64,000 nucleotides of DNA from Clostridiaceae bacterium BRH_c20a (GTDB lineage: Bacteria > Bacillota > Peptococcia > Peptococcales > BICA1-8), in assembly GCA_000961765.1 (NCBI GenBank), contig LADT01000055.1, positions 1 to 64,000 on the forward strand, read 5' to 3'. Shown in pieces: positions 54,930-63,699 of the stretch. Position numbers and translations under genes: made by a program. The notes beneath the pieces were generated by a model that ran no database searches, had not been told where the DNA came from, and saw only the letters and a list, made by a program, of their open reading frames with translations. Each line of letters begins with the position of its first letter. The stretch's first letter is position 1.

Positions 54930-57539
54930 CTAGAATTTAACCACTACTCTTGCAAAGAGTACCGGATTAATTTCAAATTGATTTTCAAAAGCTTTCATAA
55001 ATAGCTTTGCTTCTTCATCAATATTTGCTATAGACTGATGAAATTTTATAATCATCTCGTCTCGTTCTTTTTCTTTAGCTTCTGCTTGCTTCTTCAAGTC
55101 AATTTTTTCCTTGAAGTTCTTTGTTGCTAAAGCTTGATCTTTGATCTCAGCGATATCTTTTTCAACCTCACCAATTTCAAGATTAAAATAATCTTTACGC
55201 AACATCGCCCAATTATCAACTTTGGCTTTATTATAATCAATGGCTGCTTTGTTAGCAGAATAGTACTTCACTAACAATTCACTATAGATACATTCACCGC
55301 ATTGTTTTAAATCGCTATCTTGTATTGTAGTGGGAGTGATTTCCGACTCCTCAATATTCTCCATAATTTCTATTATCTCAGCTTCTTTCAATTCATACTT
55401 GCTGCCATTCTCATCAAACATATATAAAAACGGAAGCAAAAACTCTTGGTTATCATATAAACCGCCCATTAGTATGAAACCATGATTAAGTCCATATGTT
55501 TCTTTGTTTCGTATGTTCACTTTGTAAGCTGCCGGATATTTTTGCCCCTTTTGAGGTGGCTTTACGGACTTCCATTTTTTCAACTCATCTAAGAAGTTCA
55601 TAGTTACAACGAGACTTCGCTTATAATGATCTGAATGATGCTCATTCTCATCACTCAAAAGGTTTTTAAGCTCTTGGAATTTAACATTCCTTTTTCTTTC
55701 AAATTCCTTCTCTAACGCCTTGAACTCTTTGTTGAACTCCCCGATGCTATTACATGACTGATATATTGTCAGCACTCTCTTTTCAAAGTCAATTCCTGAC
55801 TCCAAAAGACCAAGTGCTTGATCCGAAGCACCAAAAACACCTTCAAACAGTTCAAATTTCTCTGATAGAATCTCATAAACTCTTCTATCCGCCACATTTT
55901 CTGTATTTAGCAAGTTGATTACAATCGTATCATTCATTTGTCCATATCTATGGCATCTTCCAATTCTTTGCTCAATCTTTTGTGGATTCCAAGGAAGATC
56001 GTAATTAATGACCGTATTACAGAACTGAAGATTCAGTCCTTCCGATCCCGCATCTGTTACCAACAAAATCTTACAATTATATTTGAAATAGTCTACAATA
56101 GCATGCTTAACTTCAACATTCCTACTGCCAAATGTTTTGCCATAGTTCTTTGCTTTCCATGCCCTATATATTTCAGCAGTAGTTTTATCAGATGGATTTC
56201 CGTTAAAAAGGAGAACCTCACCTGCATAACCTTTGCTTGTAAGTTCTTTGTAAAGGAATTCTTGAGTACGAATCGACTCGGTAAAAACAACTGCCTTTTC
56301 ATTGATTCCAGTTTCCTTTTGCTTATCAAATGCTATCGATAACGCACTCATTAAAGCTTTGGCCTTCTCATTTGCCAATATACTTGTAGCTAGTTTGATA
56401 ATACTTTCAACTTCATCTATCTCGTGTTGAATAAAGTCATTTACCTTATCTCTTCCGTATAATTCCGATGCAATTGATGAGTTAGCGTCATCTTCTTCAT
56501 AGTCATCATCCAAAAAATCAAAAAAGTAATCCAGTCCCTTCTCAACACTTTCAAGATGAGTACTTTCTTTTAAAACAAATAATCTGTCTTTTAGAACCTC
56601 AAAAGTGGCCGCAACTGCATGACTCGAAGATGCTAATAACTTTCGGATGATCACTGTTATCAATGTTCTATTCGATGAAGGTATCGCATAGATGATATCT
56701 TTCTTTAGATATTCATTTACCATTACATATAAAGCCGCTTCTTGTGGAGATAGTTTAAAATCAATTGTAATACATACCCTTTGTTTAAAAGAGATGTAAT
56801 CAGCAACGTCTCTTCTAAGTGTTCTCTGCAATACCGGCCTTACATGAGACTTTAAATCAGCAAAATCCTTTGTTTTTATATATCGATTAGCAAAAAGTCT
56901 TTTATCAAAAAAAATCTTCTCATCAATGAAATAGGTAAGTCCATATAGATCCAAAAGATTGTTCTGTAACGGCGTTGCTGTGAGTAAAATCTTAGGAATC
57001 CCCTTTGTTATCTCATAAATACTTTTCGCAGTTTTTACACCTGATTTATGTACATTTCTCAACTTATGCGCTTCATCGAATACAATAAAGTCCCAATCTA
57101 TTCTAGAAAACATCTCTGCTTTTTTTGATGCATAAGTGTAAGAACAAATAACAATCGCTGAATTTCTATTATCTCTAGATACCTTCTCATGGTAATCATC
57201 CAAATTGAAGCTATCCACCACCGTTGTCTCAATATCAAATTTCTCTTCTAATTCTATCTGCCACTGTTTCCTTAGATTCGATGGCAAAATGAGTAAAATT
57301 CGTTTGGCGCCGCTTTGAAGAACATATTTTATTATCAACCCTGCCTCTATTGTTTTACCTAGTCCAACTTCATCCGCTAGAATCATTCCACCCGATTTCA
57401 ACGAAGCCACCGCAGCACAAAACGCCTCAACTTGATGAGGGTTAATGTCAATGTCCGAACCACTTAAGCAATAGTATGGGCTCTTCTTTAATTCAGTTCT
57501 TTTTATCTGTCCATATTCTTGGATAAGTAAGTTTGCCAT
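54930..57539 (-). CDS. SNF2 helicase, DrmD-like
   Basis: 869 aa. ADEVGLGKTIEAGL (Walker A, about 60), VFDEAHKLRN (about 157), LLTATPLQNNLLDLYGL and, in the C lobe, TDAGSEGLNLQFC with EQRIGRCHRYGQ (about 526). The C-terminal 250 residues are a coiled coil and helical extension. It is the size and family of DrmD, the SNF2 partner in class 1 DISARM. DrmD identity is inferred from position and family, not from a profile search. Confidence 0.85.
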   Translation of the reverse strand: MANLLIQEYGQIKRTELKKSPYYCLSGSDIDINPHQVEAFCAAVASLKSGGMILADEVGLGKTIEAGLIIKYVLQSGAKRILLILPSNLRKQWQIELEEKFDIETTVVDSFNLDDYHEKVSRDNRNSAIVICSYTYASKKAEMFSRIDWDFIVFDEAHKLRNVHKSGVKTAKSIYEITKGIPKILLTATPLQNNLLDLYGLTYFIDEKIFFDKRLFANRYIKTKDFADLKSHVRPVLQRTLRRDVADYISFKQRVCITIDFKLSPQEAALYVMVNEYLKKDIIYAIPSSNRTLITVIIRKLLASSSHAVAATFEVLKDRLFVLKESTHLESVEKGLDYFFDFLDDDYEEDDANSSIASELYGRDKVNDFIQHEIDEVESIIKLATSILANEKAKALMSALSIAFDKQKETGINEKAVVFTESIRTQEFLYKELTSKGYAGEVLLFNGNPSDKTTAEIYRAWKAKNYGKTFGSRNVEVKHAIVDYFKYNCKILLVTDAGSEGLNLQFCNTVINYDLPWNPQKIEQRIGRCHRYGQMNDTIVINLLNTENVADRRVYEILSEKFELFEGVFGASDQALGLLESGIDFEKRVLTIYQSCNSIGEFNKEFKALEKEFERKRNVKFQELKNLLSDENEHHSDHYKRSLVVTMNFLDELKKWKSVKPPQKGQKYPAAYKVNIRNKETYGLNHGFILMGGLYDNQEFLLPFLYMFDENGSKYELKEAEIIEIMENIEESEITPTTIQDSDLKQCGECIYSELLVKYYSANKAAIDYNKAKVDNWAMLRKDYFNLEIGEVEKDIAEIKDQALATKNFKEKIDLKKQAEAKEKERDEMIIKFHQSIANIDEEAKLFMKAFENQFEINPVLFARVVVKF

Positions 57540-57554
57540 TTTCCTCTCCCCTCA

Positions 57555-58805
57555 TCAAAGATTCTCTATAATTTGTCTGATGCCTTGTGCTAACCCCTTC
57601 GCCATCAAAGGTGGTACTGCATTTCCTATTTGTACAAACTTCGCTGCTCTAGGACCTTCAAAGAAGTAATTGTCAGGAAAAGACTGAACTCTTGCTGCTT
57701 CTCTAACTGATAATGATCTCCCTTGTTCTAAATCAGGATGAATAAAATAATGTCCATCTTTAGATATATGCGCAACCATAGTATGAGAACATTGCAAGTC
57801 CGCAGCAACCACCTTGTATCTGTCTAAAAAAGCACTTCGGTTTTTGTGAGTACATAATTCCTCTGGTAAATCAGTATACCGCAATCTTCTATGTCCATCA
57901 TTCCAAGCAGTAATAACTCGTCTATATATTTCAACATCTCTTGGATTGTGGAAACGACATTCATGATGCGTTAGTATATCATCATGGCATCTTATTCCGC
58001 TCTCAATCAAATAGTTATTGGGTTCTAAAACATACGTATTATTTACCGTTGCTCTTTCAAGCGGTACTAAATCTTCTAGGATATCATTAACCGTTGCATG
58101 GAATTCAACACGTTCAAACTCCGGATATCTCAGCTGCAGGTGATTCTGCCATCCGACAATGATAACCCTTTTCCTTCGTTGCAACACACCAAAATCTGAG
58201 GCATCAATGATTCTATGCTCAACTGTATAACCAGCTTCATTAAACTCCCTAATAATATTTCTAAACGTCTCTCCGTTACCAGCCGTCAAAATACCTGGTA
58301 CATTCTCAAATATGAACATCCTTGGTCGATAATGAGTTAAAAACCTGATGTATTGTCTATATAAAAAATTCCTAGGATCATTGCGCATATTGTCAGGATC
58401 TTTTGCTCTTCCTATCAGTGAATACGCCTGACATGGTGGACCACCTATTATGATATCAACATTCTGGATATTTGCATTTTGTAATATCCCATCGATCGAG
58501 TTGAATATCTCATTTGTTGTTTCATCTGAAATTTCTCTATTGATGACCGTATCAAGCATGCCAACTGGCATTCTAGCAAATAACTCATCCCGAGTAATTT
58601 CGCCCCTAATATAGCTCCGGTACTCTTCGAGTCTATTATTCTCTCTCAAGTAGTAATAACACGTTCTCGTTTTAAGTGTCATTGCAGCATGAGGATTCAT
58701 TTCAACATGTGCAACAGGAATAAACCCTTCATTGGCAACAAAACCTTCTGAAAGGCCACCCGCACCTGCAAATAAGTCAATAAATGTGAAATCTCTATCG
58801 TTCAT
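57555..58805 (-). CDS. C5-cytosine DNA methyltransferase
   Basis: 416 aa. FIDLFAGAGGLSEGF (motif I, residues 7-21), GGPPCQAYS (motif IV with the catalytic Cys, about 121), FENVPG (motif VI, about 165) and QIGNAVPP (motif X, about 397). ATG 58805 follows GGGATGGTG; the longer frame is not supported. It methylates host DNA, as DrmMII does in class 2 DISARM. It is the first gene after the small XRE gene. Confidence 0.92.
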   Translation of the reverse strand: MNDRDFTFIDLFAGAGGLSEGFVANEGFIPVAHVEMNPHAAMTLKTRTCYYYLRENNRLEEYRSYIRGEITRDELFARMPVGMLDTVINREISDETTNEIFNSIDGILQNANIQNVDIIIGGPPCQAYSLIGRAKDPDNMRNDPRNFLYRQYIRFLTHYRPRMFIFENVPGILTAGNGETFRNIIREFNEAGYTVEHRIIDASDFGVLQRRKRVIIVGWQNHLQLRYPEFERVEFHATVNDILEDLVPLERATVNNTYVLEPNNYLIESGIRCHDDILTHHECRFHNPRDVEIYRRVITAWNDGHRRLRYTDLPEELCTHKNRSAFLDRYKVVAADLQCSHTMVAHISKDGHYFIHPDLEQGRSLSVREAARVQSFPDNYFFEGPRAAKFVQIGNAVPPLMAKGLAQGIRQIIENL

Positions 58806-58847
58806 AACACCATCCCATTTCCATGTCCCAATAGGACAATGCACTTC

Positions 58848-59057
58848 TTAGTTTTCTTCGTAATACTCGATAATGTCGCCAATGCTACATTCAAACAGCT
58901 TGCACAACTTATCCAAAGTGTCGTAATCAATTCTTTGAGTCTTATCATGATACAAACTGGCAATTGTGCTTCGAGCAAGTCCAGTTTTTTCATATACATC
59001 TTGTATGTTGTATCTCTTAACACCCATCAAAATAGATAATTTGCTCCTAATTGCCAT
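58848..59057 (-). CDS. Small XRE-type regulator of the defence operon
   Basis: 69 aa. A bare Cro/C1 helix-turn-helix (VYEKTGLARSTIASLYHDKT, then LDKLCKLFECSIGDIIEY). GAGGTG lies before the ATG. It is 42 bp upstream of the methyltransferase and is probably the controller of the whole operon, like C proteins of restriction systems. Its promoter contains an inverted repeat that covers both the -35 box and the ribosome site. Confidence 0.85.
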   Translation of the reverse strand: MAIRSKLSILMGVKRYNIQDVYEKTGLARSTIASLYHDKTQRIDYDTLDKLCKLFECSIGDIIEYYEEN

Positions 59058-59058
59058 G

Positions 59059-59140
59059 TTTACACCTCACCAACTTCAGGGTACACTTTCACAACTACAA
59101 GAGTAACACATTTTGCTGCAGGTGTAAAGCATATACACTT
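59059..59140 (-). promoter_or_regulatory. Promoter and operators of the XRE gene
   Basis: Perfect 9-bp arms TTTACACCT (59059-59067) and AGGTGTAAA (59120-59128). The right arm supplies the minus-strand -35 TTTACA (59128-59123), and TACTCT (59105-59100) is a -10 with 17-bp spacing. The left arm overlaps the ribosome site and start. Further TACACT half-sites lie at 59082 and 59134. Confidence 0.65.
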
Positions 59141-59209
59141 CATTTAGTGCTTTATTTAATCTAAATTACTTTCTTTTTCATTTATACATCTATAGTTCAA
59201 ATGTACATT

Positions 59210-59740
59210 TCAAGGGGATGCACCTTTGGGCTCCTCCCCAGCCCATATAAAGTTGTAAGTAGGATAAGACCTTTCTATTTTTTCACATCTCTGATTTTGA
59301 CAATAATCATCCAGGGCTACCCCCAGCTCATAATTATCATTTGTCTTTTCTACAGCAGTCTTATCTTCAATATCATCAGCCTTCTCCTCTTTAGATTCTG
59401 TTACATTATCCATAACTTGTTTTTCAGCCATAACAGGCTTTTCTTTTTGATTGTCCTTTGACTGCACTATATTAAGCGTGTAAAGGTTTGAAGTCTGTCC
59501 TCCATGTTTTCTCTCAGTATCAAATCTTGCTTCTTTGACTACAAAACCCGCTTCAACGAGATCATCCAATGCTCTTTTAATTGTATTCACACTGTACCCG
59601 CATTCCTTTGCAATTGTCTTAATTGACGGAAAGCATTGTCCTTCTTTATTACTATGAAGAGCAAGACAGTGAAGCACCAGCCTTGCTCTCGGTTTCAAAT
59701 CAGATTGAAATGCGTTTGTCATGTATTCTATTTTCGCCAT
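59210..59740 (-). CDS. Winged-helix (HTH_36-type) protein
   Basis: 176 aa. Residues 10-75 form a winged helix (ARLVLHCLALHSNKEGQCFP, then SIKTIAKECGYSVNTIKRAL) as in replication initiator and plasmid regulator N-termini. The rest is acidic and low-complexity (about 95-140). On ICEs such genes sit near conjugation operons and probably act in DNA replication or transcription. It is 25 bp after the CpaE-like gene and ends the operon. Confidence 0.7.
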   Translation of the reverse strand: MAKIEYMTNAFQSDLKPRARLVLHCLALHSNKEGQCFPSIKTIAKECGYSVNTIKRALDDLVEAGFVVKEARFDTERKHGGQTSNLYTLNIVQSKDNQKEKPVMAEKQVMDNVTESKEEKADDIEDKTAVEKTNDNYELGVALDDYCQNQRCEKIERSYPTYNFIWAGEEPKGASP

Positions 59741-59765
59741 CTTGCTCCCCCTTCATATAAGTCAC

Positions 59766-60824
59766 TTATAATCTTCTTTCTGGAATGATATAGCTATTAA
59801 TCATTGGATAGTAAATATGTCCATTACAATTGTCATTAAACAAGTCATGTGAAGCTTCTGCAATCAATAAGTCTTCTCCAAATATCGCTTTACAGTCTAC
59901 TTGAAATTCTTCAGGGACTTTCAAAGCCATTTTAAATGCAGCAATCCCATCACATTGATGTAACAACTTTGAATACTTTGGCTCTTCATATGGAAGAAGG
60001 CTACCACACAACAATCTTATTTCCGATTCATAAAAGACACTTGGCATTTCATCACCTGAATCTAGATCATAAATAATGAAGTTATAGTCTTTGTCAATTT
60101 CATTAGTTAAAAAGCAATCCACATCACCGACAGGATAATGTTCACCTATTTTCTCAACTGTGAATCTCTCGATTAAGAAACGCAAATGCCTGTTCATATT
60201 CATTTCCACATAGCAAGCTGTTGCTCCTCTAGCTATCAACCAGTTGGCAAAGTTAAAAGCCGTCACTGTAACCCCACTCCTTCTACTTGCACCGACAATT
60301 GCAATCTTCACATTTTTAGCATTCCACTTATATTTGGGTATTTGAACTACTTCGGGATTCACAATGCTTTGTTTTACAGTCTTAATACCAAGTTTAGCGG
60401 CTTCTTTCTTAGGCTTATATCTCTCCATACCATCTTTAGACAAGCACTCTAGAACTTCTTCCTGCAATTCTGTCTTTGTTGTGGCTGTTATTAATTCAGT
60501 GACACCCGTTTCAATAAGTCTATCCATGTAGCTGGATTCATTCCTAATTCCAGAAAGCACTACAATAATTCTTGCATTAAACATCATTTGAAAGGATTTT
60601 ATGGCAATGATAAAATCTTCAAGAGAATCCTCAATACAACTGAGATCTACAACGAAAAACCTACACGCTAAATAATTTCTCATATCCTTTACGACAAACT
60701 GTTTCAGTGTAAATCGTCCTACAAGCTTTTTCATCATGAGTTCTGTTTTCTTCGGATCTATTTTCTGTTCTTTTATGAAATCAAGCAAATCACTTTTCCC
60801 ATTACTTGAGAGATATAATAGCAT
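59766..60824 (-). CDS. CpaE/MinD-like ATPase with receiver-like N-terminus
   Basis: 352 aa. The N-terminal 150 residues (VVDLSCIEDSLEDFIIAIKS) resemble a receiver fold without the phosphorylation residues; the C-terminal part has IVGASRRSGVTVTAFNFANW (deviant Walker A, about 183) and IIYDLDSGD (Walker B-like). This two-part build is that of CpaE, which places secretion machines in the cell. ATG 60824 follows GGAGGTG; the TTG at 60839 lies in the ribosome site itself. It is likely a positioning factor for the conjugation apparatus. Confidence 0.75.
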   Translation of the reverse strand: MLLYLSSNGKSDLLDFIKEQKIDPKKTELMMKKLVGRFTLKQFVVKDMRNYLACRFFVVDLSCIEDSLEDFIIAIKSFQMMFNARIIVVLSGIRNESSYMDRLIETGVTELITATTKTELQEEVLECLSKDGMERYKPKKEAAKLGIKTVKQSIVNPEVVQIPKYKWNAKNVKIAIVGASRRSGVTVTAFNFANWLIARGATACYVEMNMNRHLRFLIERFTVEKIGEHYPVGDVDCFLTNEIDKDYNFIIYDLDSGDEMPSVFYESEIRLLCGSLLPYEEPKYSKLLHQCDGIAAFKMALKVPEEFQVDCKAIFGEDLLIAEASHDLFNDNCNGHIYYPMINSYIIPERRL

Positions 60825-60954
60825 TCTGTCCACCTCCAATCTTAAAACCTAAATCTTTGTTCTTATTATCAAGTGGCTTAGCCAAAAGCATAGCTATACC
60901 AATAACAACAATGACAACGTAAATGATCAGCTCTATTATCAATTTCTTCCGCAT
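60802..60954 (-). CDS. Tiny membrane protein
   Basis: 50 aa, below usual ORF limits. One transmembrane segment (LIIELIIYVVIVVIGIAMLL), positive at the N-terminus (MRKK), then a polar tail. A GGAGG-type site precedes the ATG. It overlaps the CpaE-like gene by 23 bp, and the ribosome site of that gene lies inside it, so the two are coupled. Probably a subunit of the conjugation machine or anchor for the ATPase. Confidence 0.7.
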   Translation of the reverse strand: MRKKLIIELIIYVVIVVIGIAMLLAKPLDNKNKDLGFKIGGGQNAIISLK

Positions 60955-60966
60955 TCTAACCCTCCA

Positions 60967-61800
60967 TTATTTCTTCCCAATTATCCAAAATGGGCCTCCT
61001 GATCCTGCCTTCTTACTCGCTTCATTTAAAATAATTGAAAGCTCCCATTCTTGTTCGCTTCGTTTCTTACTTGCAGGATCTGCAACTAAAATTTTACCGT
61101 CTTCTGTCACTCCCCTGAGAACAATAAAATGGCCACTTGATGTAAAATGTCCTTTTGCCATAATAGCCACAACGAATTTCCCAGAGGTTATTGCCGTTAT
61201 AATGCTATCTGCTTCACTAGTTGAACAACCTTCTACAGTTAAACCAAAAGACTTCGCCGCACTAGGTATCAAGGAATGATAAGAGCCACTCCCCTTACAC
61301 CAGTAACCCTTTTCATAGGCCCACTGTGACATTTGAACAGGATCGATAAGAGTATTTGTAAGACTAGATATCACCATGGCCATTGACGTTGGACCACAAG
61401 CATAACCTCCAATATTATCAGTTCCATAGGCACTATCCGCCCATCTGCTATCCAATTGGTTATAGTAGACAACAGGTGTCTCACCTGCTTTATTAATAGT
61501 GACACCTTCATAACTGATACCATAGCTATCTGTATAATCAGAATCAGTTTGAGGAATACCTTGATACATTCCAAAATCACTTTGAAGCTGCTCAACTGAA
61601 CTAAGTGTTTGACTATCAAAGAACTGATCTAAAAAATCCAAAGGATGAGTCAGAATATAGAAGAACATTGACATAATTAGCAACACCGACAGTACAGGTG
61701 TTAAAATAAGTAATAGCATTTTCTTTCTTGTTTCTTCATCTGTAGCCACTTTCACGGCTAAATGCGTTAAAGCCTTCGCAATTAATGGATCAACCGCCAT
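60967..61800 (-). CDS. Membrane-anchored C39-like peptidase
   Basis: 277 aa. One membrane segment (about 28-50; LILTPVLSVLLIMSMFFYIL) followed by an extracytoplasmic papain-like domain: YACGPTSMAM (Cys about 137), SSGHFIVLRG (His about 227), VADPASKK (Asp about 240). On Clostridia ICEs such proteins accompany VirB4 and are thought to open the cell wall or process conjugation parts. ATG 61800 follows AGGAGG; the GTG three codons earlier overlaps it. Confidence 0.8.
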   Translation of the reverse strand: MAVDPLIAKALTHLAVKVATDEETRKKMLLLILTPVLSVLLIMSMFFYILTHPLDFLDQFFDSQTLSSVEQLQSDFGMYQGIPQTDSDYTDSYGISYEGVTINKAGETPVVYYNQLDSRWADSAYGTDNIGGYACGPTSMAMVISSLTNTLIDPVQMSQWAYEKGYWCKGSGSYHSLIPSAAKSFGLTVEGCSTSEADSIITAITSGKFVVAIMAKGHFTSSGHFIVLRGVTEDGKILVADPASKKRSEQEWELSIILNEASKKAGSGGPFWIIGKK

Positions 61801-61825
61801 ATACCCCACCTCCTTAAATTAAATT

Positions 61826-61855
61826 AAGGTGCAAGCAAAGGACAGCTTACACCTT
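61826..61855 (-). other. Intergenic hairpin between VirB4-like and C39-like genes
   Basis: 11-bp arms (61826-61836 and 61845-61855) with one wobble and an 8-nt loop. The minus strand continues AATTTAATTT rather than a T run, so it is a weak terminator or an mRNA-processing hairpin that sets the ratio of the two proteins. Confidence 0.5.
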
Positions 61856-61860
61856 GATTT

Positions 61861-63699
61861 TTACCTGCCGCCTGCTTTTCCCATATAATTGAATTTATAA
61901 TCGGGAATCTCAAAATTTACATGCAAGCGCTTTGAACCGATTATAAACAAGGCATGTCCCCTACGTTTACTTTCAAGCAACTCTTCCTCTGCTTCAGTCA
62001 AATTGTAGAGCTCCTTTGTTTCTTTCAAATTCTGACCATCACAGCCCATAATTAGCTTTATACAGGGAATATCTAGTAGTGCCTGTCCATACATTTTGAT
62101 TTCTGGCGATAGAAAATCTACTACACTGTGTGAGATTATAATTAAGCCAGCTTCATACTTTCTAGCACGTTTCTCAACGTTCCTTAGAAAAACAAGACTT
62201 TGAGGCACTAGTGGGTCAATCATCAGATACGCTTCATCACAGATAAGAAGTACACGTTCTGACCGGTCTTTGCTCATCTGTTCCCAACACCATCCTAGAA
62301 GGTTAAAATACTGCGTTCTTTTTAGGTTCTCGCTTGTGTTTTGTAAACTGTGTGTATCAAGACAGATACATCGTGTATGCGTTTCAATCGTGCTGTATCC
62401 ATTCCACAAGAAGCTATCACTACCATTAGCTACATCGTAGAAGAGTAAAGCTAAGTTTCTATATTCACTATCACCATCATTTGATTTTGCCTTCTCATCA
62501 ATTAACTTATATAGCTCACTGAAAGTCGGGAACTTTTCGTTCCCAAATGCAGAAATGTCTGTATCCCAATCAATTCCGAAGCGTTGATACAATTCAATGA
62601 CACTTTGTTTAAGGACAGCTTTTTGCATATCGCTGAGACTAGGCAAATACAATTGAAAGAAAATTTCAAGGTTCTTAACATGGAGTGCCATGTCACTCAT
62701 CCCCTCAACATCACCATATAACTTGCCTCCTTTTTCCTCTGGTTCTTCATCACTGTCTCTTGGAGCAGGTCTAATTTGAAGTGGATTAATCTTGCCATTC
62801 ACCCCTCCACCTGCATTAATCCAATCCCCATCAAGGTTATGACACAGATCCTTATACTCTGATTCCGGATCAATAATGATTATCTTAGTACCCTTCATGT
62901 ATTCTGAAAGAATGATGTGCTTCACTGCGGTAGACTTACCGACGCCTGCCACACCCATGACTACCATGTTGGAATTAGTTCTGTCGTTACCTCTTTTCCA
63001 GGAATCTACAATAACAAGTCCCCCATTATTGTCCTTCGCAAAGTAATAACCACTGCCATCATTGAAACCGGAACTTGCGAATGGGAAGCCCCCCACAAAT
63101 GTACTCATTGGAATAATTCTTTGAACAATATTTTCTATAACAGGACTTGTTGGATATGTCGGTGATAGGTTCTGTAAACCGTCCTTCTGCAAATTGGCAA
63201 GGGTTCTTACCTTACCTTTCATAACGCTAACTACGCTTTCTACCCGCCTACTCACTTTTGCAAATTGTTTTTCATCAAAAGCCAGTGGCATGATGGTAAG
63301 ACTCATAAGCGCAACTGTTTCACCCTTCTGATCAATTTGCAGCATGATTCGTTCACCATCTTCTGCTGCTTTCTCTGCTCTTTGACGCGCCAAAGGATCT
63401 TTGGCACTATCAGCAGCCCCACGATTTTGAATGATACTTTTACTTATGGCTGAAATTAAAGCACCATTGTCCACTGGCTTAATGCCAATTGAAACAATGG
63501 TGCTTGGAATATTCGTTATTTTTGAAAGCCAACCAACATCAACCTTTTGAGGATATCTGACAACACCATAGACCTTCCCTGTGTTTTCACCTATGACTAA
63601 GCTGTTACGTTTCACTTCCAAGCCCATTGGCGTAATCACATTGAGAAGTGCTTCATTAACAGGAACAAAATCAGTTTTTCCTTTTTTCTCTCTCATCAT
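61861..63699 (-). CDS. VirB4/TraE-like conjugation ATPase
   Basis: 612 aa. MGVAGVGKST (Walker A, about 253), IIIIDPESEYKDL, LLICDEAYLM (Walker B, about 490) and ISHSVVDFLSPE identify a VirB4-type ATPase that powers type IV secretion. The N-terminal 200 residues are the region that contacts the membrane channel. It is shorter than the roughly 800 aa of some relatives. It overlaps the preceding partial gene by 4 bp. Confidence 0.88.
   Translation of the reverse strand: MMREKKGKTDFVPVNEALLNVITPMGLEVKRNSLVIGENTGKVYGVVRYPQKVDVGWLSKITNIPSTIVSIGIKPVDNGALISAISKSIIQNRGAADSAKDPLARQRAEKAAEDGERIMLQIDQKGETVALMSLTIMPLAFDEKQFAKVSRRVESVVSVMKGKVRTLANLQKDGLQNLSPTYPTSPVIENIVQRIIPMSTFVGGFPFASSGFNDGSGYYFAKDNNGGLVIVDSWKRGNDRTNSNMVVMGVAGVGKSTAVKHIILSEYMKGTKIIIIDPESEYKDLCHNLDGDWINAGGGVNGKINPLQIRPAPRDSDEEPEEKGGKLYGDVEGMSDMALHVKNLEIFFQLYLPSLSDMQKAVLKQSVIELYQRFGIDWDTDISAFGNEKFPTFSELYKLIDEKAKSNDGDSEYRNLALLFYDVANGSDSFLWNGYSTIETHTRCICLDTHSLQNTSENLKRTQYFNLLGWCWEQMSKDRSERVLLICDEAYLMIDPLVPQSLVFLRNVEKRARKYEAGLIIISHSVVDFLSPEIKMYGQALLDIPCIKLIMGCDGQNLKETKELYNLTEAEEELLESKRRGHALFIIGSKRLHVNFEIPDYKFNYMGKAGGR

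Noticed and set aside
55938-56342. 134-codon plus-strand frame inside the SNF2 gene
   Set aside because: It is antisense to conserved helicase motifs and lacks a ribosome site or any recognised domain.
45001-58805. Assignment to plain class 1 or class 2 DISARM
   Set aside because: The locus has markers of both classes and a type III Mod/Res pair, and no drmE-like gene is visible, so neither class name fits.
59201-59461. 86-codon plus-strand frame of hydrophobic residues
   Set aside because: It is antisense to the winged-helix gene; the hydrophobic look comes from the acidic low-complexity stretch on the other strand.
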